NCBI GenBank assembly: GCA_004525355.1
Contig: SPCK01000020.1
Coordinates: 1 to 13,516, forward strand
DNA length: 13,516 bases
Origin: Spirochaetales bacterium
GTDB taxonomy: Bacteria > Spirochaetota > Spirochaetia > Treponematales > UBA12059
Direction of reading: 5' to 3'
Shown: one piece after another, positions 13,227 to 13,516 of the stretch
Layout: every line of letters starts with the position of its first letter
How positions within the stretch are numbered: the stretch's first letter is position 1
The notes under the pieces: model-generated
Database searches by the model: none
Seen by the model: the letters and a program-made list of their open reading frames with translations, nothing else
What the model was told of the DNA's origin: nothing
Position numbers and translations under genes: made by a program

Positions 13227-13516
13227 AGTAGATTCCATAGCGCCGAACCAACTGAACCTGCCCAGGTGGAAGATAAGTGGACAGAGTACAGACGCGCCAA
13301 CTTATCCAAGAACTCGAATTCACGAAACGTTTCCACTGTACCCGTATAGAAATCCTTTTCGGTAGCTTTCTCGTATCCAAAGGATACGCAGATACCATAT
13401 CCGTTACAGCATCATGGTTCACCTTTTCCAGGTTCACGGCACGCCTAACGCCGTATTGGCCGAGCGCTTCACGGTCAGCTTGGCAGACAGCCATGTCGCG
13501 AACTATTGGTCCGCGC
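13224..13516 (-). pseudogene. Frameshifted remnant of an IS91-type (Y2 rolling-circle) transposase, partial at window edge
   Basis: Minus-strand frames here join into the C-terminal part of a Y2 transposase of the IS91 type. The first frame, open to the window edge, gives DREALGQYGVRRAVNLEKV and YPLDTRKLPK. A shift near 13347 leads to KDFYTGTVETFREFEFLDKL and ARLYSVHL. A second shift near 13270 returns to the first frame and gives LPPGQVQLVRRYGIYSGR. The family pattern is REAL-Y, a TGT-F-PL-FLA-L block, then HIP-GQ-LVR-YGIYS, and it matches in order. The catalytic tyrosines lie further C-terminal and are absent; similarity stops at the 70-bp repeat. Two frameshifts and truncation make it inactive. 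The rest lies outside the window. The identification is from memory of family motifs. Confidence 0.6.

Overview
The window looks like a moderately high-GC Gram-negative-type bacterial chromosome, most likely a spirochaete. The clue is the substrate-binding protein at 2048-3055: its signal peptide ends in A-Y-A followed by T-G-Q-K-E, a mature N-terminus often seen in spirochaete solute-binding proteins. The assignment is an inference; no rRNA or marker gene is present.

Region 1 (about 128-10680, all on the minus strand) is one coherent hexuronate uptake and catabolism locus, read from high to low coordinates. It starts with a DeoR/GlpR-type repressor preceded by a recognisable promoter. Next come an SDR-type fructuronate reductase (uxuB-like), uronate isomerase (uxaC) and a tagaturonate epimerase (uxaE-like). 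A YesM-type sensor kinase and a YesN-type AraC response regulator follow, then a TRAP transporter (dctP, dctQ, dctM). Genes are tightly spaced, with 4-nt stop/start overlaps at uxaC/uxaE and kinase/regulator and an 8-nt overlap at dctQ/dctM. The reading is that the TRAP system imports glucuronate and/or galacturonate. UxaC makes fructuronate or tagaturonate, UxaE converts tagaturonate to fructuronate, and UxuB reduces fructuronate to mannonate. Mannonate dehydratase and the KDG kinase and aldolase are not in the window. The two-component pair probably senses an extracytoplasmic sugar, while the DeoR protein senses an intracellular intermediate.

Region 2 (about 10735-11970) is decayed. It holds a probable frameshifted plus-strand gene, a broken minus-strand exported FlgO/CsgG-like gene that keeps a perfect ribosome binding site, and three tandem 66-bp units with two hairpins each. 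A degenerate copy of the same unit lies at the opposite end of the window, just beyond dctM.

Region 3 (about 11971-13516) holds a lipoprotein with YD/RHS-like repeats, flanked by two direct copies of a 70-bp repeat. The outer copy abuts a frameshifted remnant of an IS91-type (Y2) transposase that runs off the window edge. This end looks like a scrapyard of mobile or repetitive DNA next to an intact catabolic island.
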